A DNA stretch of 64,000 bases from assembly GCF_041381155.1 (NCBI RefSeq), contig NC_091135.1:51412497-51476496 (forward strand), given 5' to 3'. The notes under the pieces are model-generated. The model ran no database searches. It saw only the letters and a program-made list of their open reading frames with translations, and had not been told where the DNA came from. How positions within the stretch are numbered: the stretch's first letter is position 1; each line of letters starts with the position of its first letter. This document shows, piece by piece, positions 1-11,200 of this stretch. Origin of the DNA: Argopecten irradians. Its lineage: Eukaryota > Mollusca > Bivalvia > Pectinida > Pectinidae. Made by a program: the position numbers and the translations under genes.

Positions 1-610
1 CAATCCATGCAGAACTTTAGGACAAGTAGCAATTTATAAGATTACCTCTATTTCCCCTATTGGGCCCCGCCCCTCCTGCCCCCGGGGGGTCAGAGACAAA
101 ATTTATACAAATTCTGTTCCCCTTTTGCCAAGGATGTTTGTGGCCAAATTTGGTTACAATCCATGCAGAACTCTAGGACAAGTAGCGTTTTATAGGATTT
201 ACCTCTATTTCCCTTATTGGGCCCCGCCCCTCCTGCCCCCCGGGGGTCAGAGCCAAAATTTATACAAATTCTGTTCCCCTTTCAGCAAGGATGTTTGTGG
301 CCAAATTTGGTTACAATCCATGCAGAACTCTAGGACAAGTAGCATTTTATAGGAATTACATTTATTTTCCCTATTGGGCCCCGCCCCTCCTGCCCCCGGG
401 GGGTCAGAGCCAAAATTTATACAAGTTCTGTTCCCCTTCCCCCAAGGATGTTTGTGGCCAAATTTGGTTACAATCCATGCAGAACTCTATGACTAGTAGC
501 GATTTAAAGGAAATGTTGACGGACGGACGGACGACGGACGGACGGACGGACGGACGACGGACGCCGCGCCATGACATAAGCTCACCGGCCCTTCGGGCCA
601 GGTGAGCTAA
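1..610 (+). mobile_element. Helentron/HINE ('pearl')-type element, 3' part
   Basis: Four tandem units of about 157 bp start at 1, 158, 314 and 471; each opens with CAATCCATGCAGAAC. They are followed by an ACGG-type microsatellite (about 518-565) and a terminal hairpin at 579-608 (AGCTCACC ... GGTGAGCT), ending in CTAA at 607-610. Tandem core, tetranucleotide microsatellite and 3' hairpin ending CTRR are the hallmarks of bivalve 'pearl'/HINE non-autonomous Helitron-like elements. No transposase is encoded. The element runs off the left edge, so its 5' end is not visible. Copies of the same family lie at 19570-20087 and 46425-47205. Confidence 0.72.
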
Positions 611-1433
611 AAACGGGATTCAGCTTCATGAAAATTAAAAGTAGATCAATATAGAACATTAGTGAACTGTCTTCTGTAGAAAAACATTTACATCCATCCC
701 CGCACACAACAGCCTGTCCGCCATCTTGTCGTCTCTTGGTCGAAGCGCTACGTTATAATGGCGTCATGTAATGGTGACGTCACAATACATTCACGTTCAA
801 TTTCGCGCCACTTCAATAGTGCCCGCTTGCCCGGGCACTATTGCAAATAGTATCCATGTGTGCAGCCAATCAGAATCCAGTATTCTGTCACGTGATGTAC
901 TAAATGTAATTATGTATGCATTGACCATATACTGCAGTTATATGTGTTTGTGGGGGTAGTACCATCGGAAACCCAGTGTCTATACTCCGCTACGCTCTGT
1001 AGGCTGATTAACGTGGATAACCGACGATGGGGGGGATAGCCTAGTTATATGTACGATTCTATATCCTTTAGACGGCCGTAACGTATTTATGCGTAATTAT
1101 TCATTTGCCCCATTTCATGCACCCTTCTGGAGCCTCACTGAGACCGTTGAAAACTAAATACTAGTTTTTTGAAAAGGAGATGTTCATCCCTACACAGCAT
1201 GTCAATATCGATTCGGTCATTGCATTAGTGACGTCACAAATCACCATTGAACATGCCCAAATAAGTCAAAAATTGAGGTCTGAAATCCGGATTTTAGTGT
1301 GTGCCCGGAAACCTGTCGTTGTGAGCTTAATTATCGAGATACAGACATGCAGATGGTCTTAAACGTCAAAAGAGATATCAAAGTAAGAGAAAATAGAGAG
1401 AAAGGGAAAAGGAAGGGGAAAAATAGCACCTAT
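611..1433. other. intergenic; hairpin and CRE-like sites, no gene seen
   Basis: No convincing coding sequence. A perfect 11 bp inverted repeat, AATAGTGCCCG / CGGGCACTATT, lies at 815-825 and 832-842 with a 6-base loop. CRE-type palindromes TGACGTCA lie at 775-782 and 1229-1236, and CCGCCATCTTG (YY1-like) near 720. These could belong to a promoter, but no transcript start can be supported. Confidence 0.4.
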
Positions 1434-2009
1434 TTAAAGGGACAATTCACTCAGGCTAATTCTTTTACATAACCAAGAAGAAAAATATGGCATAAATGTA
1501 TTGTTCTACATTTCTTATGAAACATTTAACTCAATATATTGACAAATTCCGCGTTATTTTTACGTATTTTAATTGATACCGTTGTAACTACAAATCGTTG
1601 ATCAATACGAATAAGCAGGTACGGTATGTACTCTGTACCCATTCCCGAGCCAAAGTCACGCACGTTAAACAAATGAACTACATAACCACTGAGGAGGTAA
1701 TAAAATGATTCTTAGGCAAGACAATTCATCTAATAAGGTAAACCACTACTGTAAGAGCGATTTGAGCAGTTCTAGACAAAAGTTGCATTACTCTACGAGC
1801 AAGGGACAGGGTTCGGCATACAAGTTGTTCGACCACAATGTGTAATGGCGGACAGCGAGCGAGTTTGAGTTTAAACACACACATTTCACCACCATGGGCT
1901 TTTCGAGCATATCACAGTAAAACCGACTGATCTAATTTCCATTAGAACAGGTTTTTTCCCGATATATGTACAAATTTTAATGTTGTCTTAGACTGAATTG
2001 TCCCTTTAA
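1434..2009 (+). mobile_element. MITE, copy 1 (TIR TTAAAGGGACAATTCA)
   Basis: A 576 bp element bounded by perfect 16 bp inverted termini TTAAAGGGACAATTCA / TGAATTGTCCCTTTAA. A second copy of almost the same length lies at 50060-50636 in the same orientation, with the interior clearly alignable (for example the shared segments around 1620-1700 and 50240-50320). There is no coding capacity. The outer TTAA would fit a piggyBac-like TTAA target duplication, but TTAA is itself palindromic and may be part of the TIR, so the superfamily is not settled. Confidence 0.75.
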
Positions 2010-2587
2010 AAAAAACACACAAAAAAACAAGTCCCACACGCAGGTTTCTGCCTCCCATGACCCGTGCGTGGTGACCTTTAGGGGACTTCCGGTGACTGTT
2101 TTTGCTTGTTTGTAGTGTGTACTGTTTGTTATCATCGTGAAAATGGCATCAAACCGAAATCTAGATGCAAACTGCTTTCATAGATGGCATTTGTAATAAC
2201 CTACTATCAAAATTGAGCCAATTTCGAATCCTGCCGGCCGTCGAAAGGATATGCAGTTTTAGTCGCATATTTTGGACCTACTCTTTGACATTCTGATCCT
2301 CGAGTTAACTTTCTGGACCAGACAGACTTCAGAAAAGTGCTCCTATATTCCGAATGGCATCTTCTTACGAAGAATCCCTCGGACATATTCTACTTTATCC
2401 CTAGAAGTTTCTGTATTTTGTTTTTTGTTTTTTTATATTTTTTTTTCGTAAATGCGTTGTTAAAGTATTTCCATTTGTTGCCAAATGATTTTGGGCACAA
2501 TTTTATAGTTGTTTGATTAGGTTTTATATCATATTAATTCGTAGTTTTTATTCATGCTATATCTCTTTGCAATATCTCTTGTCCATT
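2010..2587. other. intergenic, no supported gene
   Basis: No supported feature. A short ATG-led frame near 2143 follows a GC-richer stretch, but it is not open for long and no splice partner was found. Confidence 0.3.
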
Positions 2588-2691
2588 AATAGTGCTATCT
2601 CACTGAAATATGCCGGCAGAGACACACCCCTTCGGTCATACTGACAACGGGCAAACCAGTAGTCTCACTTACTCCTTTTTATGCTAAAGTG
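2588..2691 (-). mobile_element. SINE tail fragment
   Basis: This segment matches, in reverse complement, the 3' part of the tRNA-derived SINE at 59078-59300. Both carry the 'ACTGACAACGGGC(A/G)AACCAGT' core and a flanking 'CACTGA.(A/G)(C/T)ATGCCG' block. The tRNA-like head is missing, so this is a truncated old copy. Confidence 0.6.
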
Positions 2692-4125
2692 TTCTTATAC
2701 CGGAACGTAATGTCGACAAGCAGGGCTAGCTTGTTGGACCAAGCATGCGAATGAAAACCAACAACACGATATAAATTGAAAATTGCCGTTTATTATGATA
2801 AACGACGAGATATGACATAAACATGAAATGATTCTTTCAATCATTTTTATAAAGCACATAAGCAAATTTAAGATATGGTCCAAGGTGGGGATAAAAAGTG
2901 CCCCAACCATAGTTAACAAAGTACATGTTATACTTATTAAGTAAAACATGAAAGGAATCTTGACATATGCGTCATGGTCAAAAGCAAGATACAACTCACG
3001 AGAATGCAAACTCTAGATACAAAAACAATTATGTGGTCCATTTAAAGCTATACAACCTTTTAGTCACAGAAACGAGGAAGGTCATGGGGAGGAGGTTGGT
3101 GCTGATAAAATATTGAAAATATCAGAAAAACTGACCTTGATTTGTGTCCGTCTTGTGATAAATTCTTAATTAATTTACACTCCAAGTACGAGTAGTGTAA
3201 GGGAATAAAGTAGTTAGCGGAACGCTAGGTTCGTCCCAGGAAAACTAAATGGAACACGCTGCAGATCTTACACTTGAAGCCTCTACTTGACAGTGTGAAC
3301 TGAATATGCATACCATATTTGTTTCACATTTATATGTCAAAATTTCTTTGGACTGTAGTCAGATATCATATTCTGTGGACAGTCAATATTAAACTTGCGA
3401 TTTCTTATTGCTATATACAAGTGTAGTGTATATAACCTCAAACTTCACAAAACATAATTATGTACAAAAATGACATGGACATGCAGTATTGTAATATTTT
3501 TATGAGTTCTAAAACGTGAGGTGATATTTATTTACCGAAATATTGACTGGTATATATAGGAAGGTATGCCGTTAACGCTATGGAGATTCCATACATGTAC
3601 TATAGAATATGTGTTAAGGCCGCGAATTATTAGTTTGTTGTACGGTGACCAAATAAAGCTGAGAATACTTTTTTGTTTGCAAACAAAGCTTTAAAAATCA
3701 TTGTACAGCAGACGCATGTTACTGTACGATCCCGGTCGTCCTGTAAACATGTTCTCCTATCTCGTTTTTATTGACGAGATGACGAGGAGAGTAAAATATA
3801 ATGCTATGTATATAAAGGATAAAAGAGCAGCATAGTGTATGTTGATTAGAATATAGTGATATAAAATTAATAAAATTGTCTCTCTATTCTGTGTAATGCA
3901 CATGAAACTGATTGAAAAACAAGTAATAGGCCAAAAAATCGGTGGAAATGTCTGGATCAAGATGTCGTCTATCCCTTGTAAATGACGTCATGCTACGTCA
4001 TATTTGACGTCATACAATTATGTCGACTGGAAATTTGGAAGATATTTATTTACGGTCATTTACGTTAATTCAGTCGTATATACGGAAATATCAAAATCAA
4101 GCAAATTGGAGTCTGGTTTTTTTAA
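2692..4125. other. AT-rich intergenic DNA
   Basis: Only short, compositionally random open frames. Two TGACGTCA palindromes at 3983-3990 and 4005-4012 are separated by 14 bp. Nothing else is recognised. Confidence 0.35.
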
Positions 4126-4247
4126 GATCGGCCCAATCGGCCCTCTGGCACTCTGGAAACCCGAAAATCGGCCCAATCGGCCCTATGGCACTCTGGAAAC
4201 CCGAAGATCGGCCAAATCGGCCCTACGGCACTATAAGGGTTAAATAA
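4126..4247 (+). repeat. 41 bp tandem repeat, three copies
   Basis: About three units of 41 bp, each with GATCGGCCCAATCGGCCCT followed by a GGCACTCTGGAAACCCG block. Each unit also contains an internal doublet of the word ATCGGCCC. Units differ at a few bases (the third has CCAAAT for CCCAAT). The array stays open in two overlapping forward frames, which follows from composition and is not evidence of coding. Confidence 0.75.
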
Positions 4248-7214
4248 ACAGACTAAATAAACGGATGAGGAAGACTCTTTCTCCAATTTTGTTGATGTTC
4301 GACCGTTTCAAGAACACTCCGTTGTATTAGTGTGTTTTCCACCATTAAGTACTCATCCGAAACATATAGTGCCATAAACACAATCGCTTACGTTCCAAAA
4401 GTCAACAATTTCCTTATTTGTGCGCCTTGATTACATAAACCACAAGCCGTAAAATTACCTAAAAACATGTGCATGTTTTTCAGTGATGGCTATGTCATTC
4501 ATGGATATCTAAGTCTTGCGTGTAATATCTGATGTAAATAAGATCGCCCTGATATTTCAGCAGTCTAAACGATACAACATTAAATCTAACAGATGGGCCT
4601 TTTTTTCATCAATGTAAAACCTAACCTCTCTTATATTGCAAATGGTAATAGAATGAATGCGATTGTTTTAATATTAAGAAAAATAATGATAAGGGAATCA
4701 TGTGTGCGTGTGTACTAAATGCATTTCAGATGGAGGCTCTAAGGTAAATTGTTGCACAAAGGTTACAATCTTGGTAACGCTGATATCATGTTCAACTTCA
4801 GCACTCTCTCTATTGTCTATGGTTTCGATGTTTCTATTTTCTACACGTGGTGATCAGGTGTCACCTGCCAAATTAAACACAATTTTGCTTTGAATTCTAC
4901 AAGGAACAATTCCATCCACAAAGAAAATTCCAAAGAAACCACAACTACGTAAAACAAAGAACAATTATTTATAATGATGTCAAACTACTTACATCTGCAG
5001 AAACATCGTGGATCTGCTATCGACTATGTATGCATTATAAGTAAAATTTTATAATTAGAACTACCTGATTGCATGATTACAAAAGATCAATAAAGACAAA
5101 ACCTCTATAAGGGTATAAACAGAGTCGTAACTGTGACATATAGGATACACATCTCCAATTAGATTGATCAATGATCGCTTCACATTTCCCATATCGTTTT
5201 AATAAAAAAAACGTTGTTTTGTGTTCCTTACTGAAACGTCAAGGACTATATTCACCCAATCACTGTATAACATCTATGTAGTAAGAGTTAGGAAAATTGT
5301 TAAGTATTGGGGTTATCTATATATGTCATTTCATTTTAAACGGCTTTTTGTTGCTATCAGTTATGCCTGAAGAAAAGACTGATATAAGGAAGACAACTCC
5401 TATATACAATGTCCACCAAACTTCTTGTCCATTGTGATTAAATATAACACAGCGTATAGTTCAGCATTTGCAGACAATTATGAGATGATTGTCTGCAAAG
5501 TTCTGGCATCTATATAGACCATAGATACCATAGGAAGATAGTTTAATGCTTATATTTACATTATCAACTCATTTTAGGATCTCTGCATTTAAATTGTTTT
5601 AGTCTAAACCAGGAAAACCGTTTATCAAAGACGATTTAATCCACAAGATGGAACAGCCATTTTGACGGTGATCAGTTAAGGTTACCACATCAACATTAGT
5701 GACGTCATCATGGTCATGTTTTGGGTGTCAGTTATACCGTCATATACTTCACTTTACTTTCGTTAGTTCGTATAGTAACAGTGACAAGTAAATGTATTGA
5801 AGAATTGAAGCTTAATCAGATTGATCGTCATATTCCTTCAAACGTAGGAAAGCTGGTTGGTACATATCCAAGTTGTTGTTTTAATGCACTGTATGTTATG
5901 TATGTTTTGCTATCGATACTTTTTGTATGGATACAAGAAAGCAATAAATAAATAAAAAAAAATTATGTCATAAACATTAGGAAGTGATCATTGTAATTAA
6001 ATCATAATGTCTCAAAAATCTTTTTTCAAATGTTATTTTATTCCTTATAAAGTATATATTGATAAAAGTTGGATAAGTGATTTTTTTACGTCGAAAACAC
6101 CAAAAATGGATTAGATGGGATGCCTTGCGATACCTTGGGAGTAAAATACGTCCGTATGTTGGTGTTAACGAATTACGCATTTTTCACCAATTCATGCAAC
6201 AATCAATTTCCACACTAGTTTTTGTTTTATTTGATATTCCAAAGAGACACGACAAAATAAACTTATAAAGGCTTATTCTTGAAACAGGAACGTGCATTTA
6301 CAAAATGACTGTCAAATACAGATTTTGTTAGTTTAGGCCCACTACCTTTGCGAAGCAAAAAATAAAAGTTTCTTAAAAACAATAATAATATACGAAATTA
6401 TGTATTAATGACCTAATAGGATGGTATAACACCAACCAAATGCAAGATTCCCTGCGTAAACTATGTTAACAGTGAAGATTCATTTCACTGTTTTACCATC
6501 TGGCACAGTGATAAACCGACGCTCGGTAATTAGGACGACGGCGGGAAAACATAAAGCGACCCGCGTTATTCATTCATGTGCAAGGTGCTAACAAAAAAAG
6601 ATTAGATAACATATTTTAAGGAAAGGAAGAACATAAAACAAAAAAGTAAAAAGAAAATGAATAGAAATAATATTAAATGAAATCTTTATGAATGTAAACG
6701 AAAGCATCAGCTTATTTGTTGACTACCAACAAATATGTTGAATTGAATCTACTGTATAGCCACTAATTAATAAATAAGTATGAACTTACAAATACAGTAA
6801 ATAAGTAAAGACATTGAATATATAGCCACACTGTACAGCGAATGGTATATAGAATATTTAATTACTGAAAGGTCAAAGCAGTTAATAACTTCTGCGATTC
6901 TATAAAATAACCAATCTAGTTTTACATTTCCTTTCTAAAAATCAAAAGTCGTTTCGAAAAAAGGTAGTGGCCGTTTAGTCTTTTTATAAAGATAAAAAAA
7001 CGTGAGTTATTTTGAAAGATACATCCTTGGTATGATGGTTGAAATCCTCAACAGTACCAAATACACTTGTTTATAACACAGTATAATGATATAATCTGAA
7101 GATGCTGACGATAAAATCGCGTGCTATTAAAATCAATTTCCCTGAAAGTGTCCTATTTGCACATAGCGTTCTGTAGGGCAATGGGAAAATGCAATATTTC
7201 TATTTCCCAACTAT
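4248..7214. other. AT-rich intergenic DNA; one perfect hairpin
   Basis: No gene is supported over about 3 kb. A perfect 12 bp stem TTTGCAGACAAT / ATTGTCTGCAAA lies at 5467-5478 and 5488-5499. A TGACGTCA site lies at 5700-5707. The short open frames have no recognisable protein content. Confidence 0.4.
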
Positions 7215-7915
7215 GCAGTTAAGGATGCACACCTCTGAGGTTTCAGTCCCGTTAAGTCTAGTTTCGACATAGACCAAAGAAATTGTGAAATTTTCAAATA
7301 ACATTTTCTGTTGCAAGTTGTCAAAATTACATATCTATTCTGAGTAGATTTTTTCATACGGGATTTTTAAGAAATGGCCCATTTGGCAGCCATTTGAAAA
7401 TGTGTCTTTTCGTTTTGAGGAGAGCCAGAGTTTTTTTTAAACTTTTTATTTAAATCATCACTTCGTCAGCATTTTTAGCTGTATCGAACTGGTTTTGCTG
7501 TAAATCTTTTCTAGGTTCGTGGTAATCAAACATTAAGCATCAATGTGTTAAATGATACAATTTTGTCACTTTATTTTTACGTTTAATGGTAATTTGAGCA
7601 TTTCAATTTTTCACTATTAAATATCGAAAAATAAATATTTAAATTGGGTAAAAAAGTAAGCACACGGACACCCCATTTTTCTGACTGATTTAGAAAAAGC
7701 TTCCTTTTCCCTATTGGTATGCAAAATATTTGCAAAAGTTTAACACCCAAACTTTTTCTATAAAGGGTTAAATCTGGCAAAAGTAGCTGAAAATTGTTGA
7801 TTTTGTAGTTCAAAATTATGGGGTAGGGCTAGCATATGTTGTTATACTGAGATATGAGATAAAAATGTTCCAAAATTCTATGAGAATTTGTTTTTCTTCT
7901 CAGGTCCTTAAGTTC
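7215..7915 (-). mobile_element. diverged copy of TTAAGGATG-ended MITE
   Basis: The left end resembles TTAAGGATGCACACCTCTGA and the right end CTTCTCAGGTCCTTAAG. The block at 7818-7845 (GGGGTAGGGCTAGCATATG) is the reverse complement of a block at 44910-44935 in the better preserved copy at 44555-44955. Shared ends and interior in opposite orientation suggest one TIR element family. The copy is old, with internal length differences. Confidence 0.45.
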
Positions 7916-8219
7916 CTTAAGTTATACTATATATTCATGGAATACCCAATAATTATATAACTGTATCTGCATCTTTGTTTCCATACATGCTTTAAAAGGT
8001 TTAAAATGATTTCCTTCCATATATATACACTTTTTTCTTCATTTTTTTCATCCGCAACCAAACGCATGCCAATGCACACAACTTTTCAATAAAAAATAAA
8101 ATTGTGAATCAATTTATCTCACATGCGTTAAAGTTATACACCTTCGCCTATACCTTCACTACTGAATTATCAGTGTCATTCTTCAGCTTGATGTATCAGT
8201 ATACATGTATAATGAATAA
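7916..8219. other. 3' flank of the zinc-finger gene
   Basis: AT-rich sequence beyond the stop codon of the minus-strand zinc-finger gene and probably its 3' UTR. I could not pin down a polyadenylation signal on the minus strand. Confidence 0.35.
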
Positions 8220-11200
8220 TCATTGATTTGATAATTTTCTTTTGGTTGTCTTGTGAACCAATCGTATATGATTACTCAACGTGCCGTTGTGCCGAAACCT
8301 TTCACCGCACAATTCACAAACGTTGGGTTTGACTCCACTGTGTATCCGGTAATGTTCTTTCAATACTGCTTGTGAAAAAAACATCCGGCCACAGTCATCA
8401 CATTTGAAAGACCTTTCACGTTTATGTAATCCCTTATGCAACTTGCGTTGTCCTTCGGACTTGAATGATTTGCCACAAATGTCACACGGGAACGGCCTCT
8501 CTCCGGTATGTATCCTTTCATGAATTTTCAACTTTCCGACATAGAAAAATCCTGCATTGCAAGTTGTACATTTGTGAGGTCTGTTGACAACTACACCCAT
8601 GTGGTTGTTCAGATGTAACTGAAATTGCATACTTGACAGATACGTCACACCACAAAACTCACACAAAAATGGAGAGGTCTTGGCCTTGTCATGAATGCAT
8701 ATGTGGTGTTCTAGGTTTGTCTTGGTCATGTATGCTTTCTTACATTTCTGACATACCCACTTCGGCATTCGATGGATCCTCTGCTTGTGGTTTTCCAATT
8801 GTTCAGATGAATCAAAGCGGCTTCTACATTCATCGCATTTAATTCGATTTCTTGTTTTTGTATGGCTTTTCACATGTGCCAGAAGCTGATGTTTATCATA
8901 ATAAGCTTTGTTGCACATGTGACACGAGTATTTGGCCTTCTCTGTGTGTGTTTTAACATGTAGTGAGAAACCTTTTTTGCTGGCGTACGTCTTCCTGCAA
9001 CCATCATATGTACACGTATATGTCTTTTTCTGGACATGTATGTACTTGATGTGTCTAGATAAATCGCAATCCAAATAAAATTTCTCTCCGCAAACATCAC
9101 ACACAAAACGCTTCTCTCCTGCATGTTTTGCGACGTGCCTCTGGTGAGAAGTTTCAGTAAAAAACCCTTTTCCACAAAGTTCACAAACAAATGAGACTTT
9201 GCCCATGTGTATAGCCCTGTGTTTTTTCAAACTTCGGAAATCACATAACGTTTTGTCACAAAATTCGCATTTCAACGCAGGATTATCAGCATGTGTTTTC
9301 TTGTGTTTTCTTAAATCAACTACCATCTTATTGCAAACAGGACATTTCTTTTTTGGACCGTGAGCCGTGCGCTGATGTCCCCGGAGTATTTTAAAGGATA
9401 CAAAGCTTTTGCCACAGTTATTACATTTATGATCCAGTTCACCTCGGTGTCCTTTCATGTGGTCCCTCAAACTCACCGTCGATTTAAATGTTCTTCTGCA
9501 AACGTCGCAGTCATATGTCATACCATCGTGGGTTTTTTCATGTTTATAAAGTCGATACTTTTCATAAAATCCTTTTCCACAGGTAGCACACTTAAATGAC
9601 CTTTCCCTTTTTGTATGTAACAATAAATGTCTTTCTAATGTATCTTTCCGAGAACATGTAACACCACAGACGTTACACGAACCCTTAAAATGTCCTTTTT
9701 TTCCGTCTAATATAGTTGTATGTTGCGAGTAAAGATGTCCCCTTAAATATTCAGTAGATGATAGAATGTCACCACATATATCACACTGGAAGCTGTTCTT
9801 CTCACCACCATTTACAACTGTTTCATCGTCTTCCTCATTAGTGTCAGAAATAAAAGATTTGGGTTCTTCAGATCCGCTGATCATTTGGTTATCTAAGACA
9901 TCCGTCATATCTTCTTTTTGTGATATGTTCAAATTCTTAGTTTCAGATACAACGTGATGACTTGTACTGATCTCCGCATTGGTTTTAGTTTCATCCATGT
10001 CCACGTTACCTAAGTCCATGCCTTTCTGAAGACAACACGATCTCTGCTCTTGGCTCGATCTTTCATCTTTTGAATCATCTGAAGCAACATTTTGTTGAAT
10101 CTGGACACCGTTACATCTCAATTCTGTATCAACTCCCACAGTCATGTCGTCCATCTCATCACAGGTATTGTTTACAGGAGACCCTTTTCCAGGGCTTGAT
10201 TTTATTTTGTTTTCTTCCTTACAAGTCTTACACTTGCCATTGTATAAACTAGTCGACTTGAAAGGCTTTTTGCAAATAACACAGTGGCAAACCACAGCTT
10301 TATGTGTATGTTTATGCTTCCCAAGACTTTCCTTTGTGAAAAATCCTTTCCCACATTTCGAACATTTGAATGACCTTTCCCTTCTTGTATGGGTTAATAC
10401 ATGTCTTTGTAATGAATCTTTTCTGGAAAATGTTAAATCGCAGACATTACACGAACCTTTAAAATGTCTCTTTCTTCCGTCTGATATAGTTGTATGTTGT
10501 GAGTAAATATGCCCCTTTAAATATTCAGAAGAAGACATAATAACACCACATATATCACATTGGAAACCATTTACACCTGTTGAGTCGTATTCTTCAACTT
10601 CATTGGTGTCAGAAACAGAAGATGTGGGTTCTTCAGGTCTGCTGATGATTTGGTTATCAAAACATTCCGTCACGTTTTCTGTATGGGATATCTTTACATC
10701 TCCAGTTTTGGACACATCGTGCTGAGATGAATTAATCTTCAAATTCTTTTTACTGTCATCACTATTCTCACTACTTAAACCAACGTCTTTCCCTGGAAAA
10801 CATATTGGCTCTAGACTCGATCTTTCACCCTTTGTATCATCTGTGACAACCGTTTTTATTTTGTTTTCCATGTTACAACTCCCTGAAACGTCAGTATCAT
10901 CGTCAACATTCTTGTCATCTAGCTCCATATCCATGTCATCTAGCTCCATATCCATGTCATCTAGCTCGATATCCATGTCATCTAGCTCCACATTCATGTT
11001 ACCTAGCTCATCATATCGATCATACGCCTGGTCTGTAAGTGTTTTTTCTCCAGGATTTGATTTTATTTTGTGACTCATCCTACAGTTAAAACGCTTGTGA
11101 TAATGTAAATTTCTTCTCGACTTGAAAGATTGTCTGCAAATATCACAATTGTTTTTCACATCTTTGTGAATATTTTCATGTTTACCAAGATCATCTTTTG

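Noticed and set aside
125-605. Two overlapping open frames with repeated peptide (FGYNPCRTLGQVAFY)
   Set aside because: They are translations of the 157 bp tandem units of the Helentron-type element, not genes.
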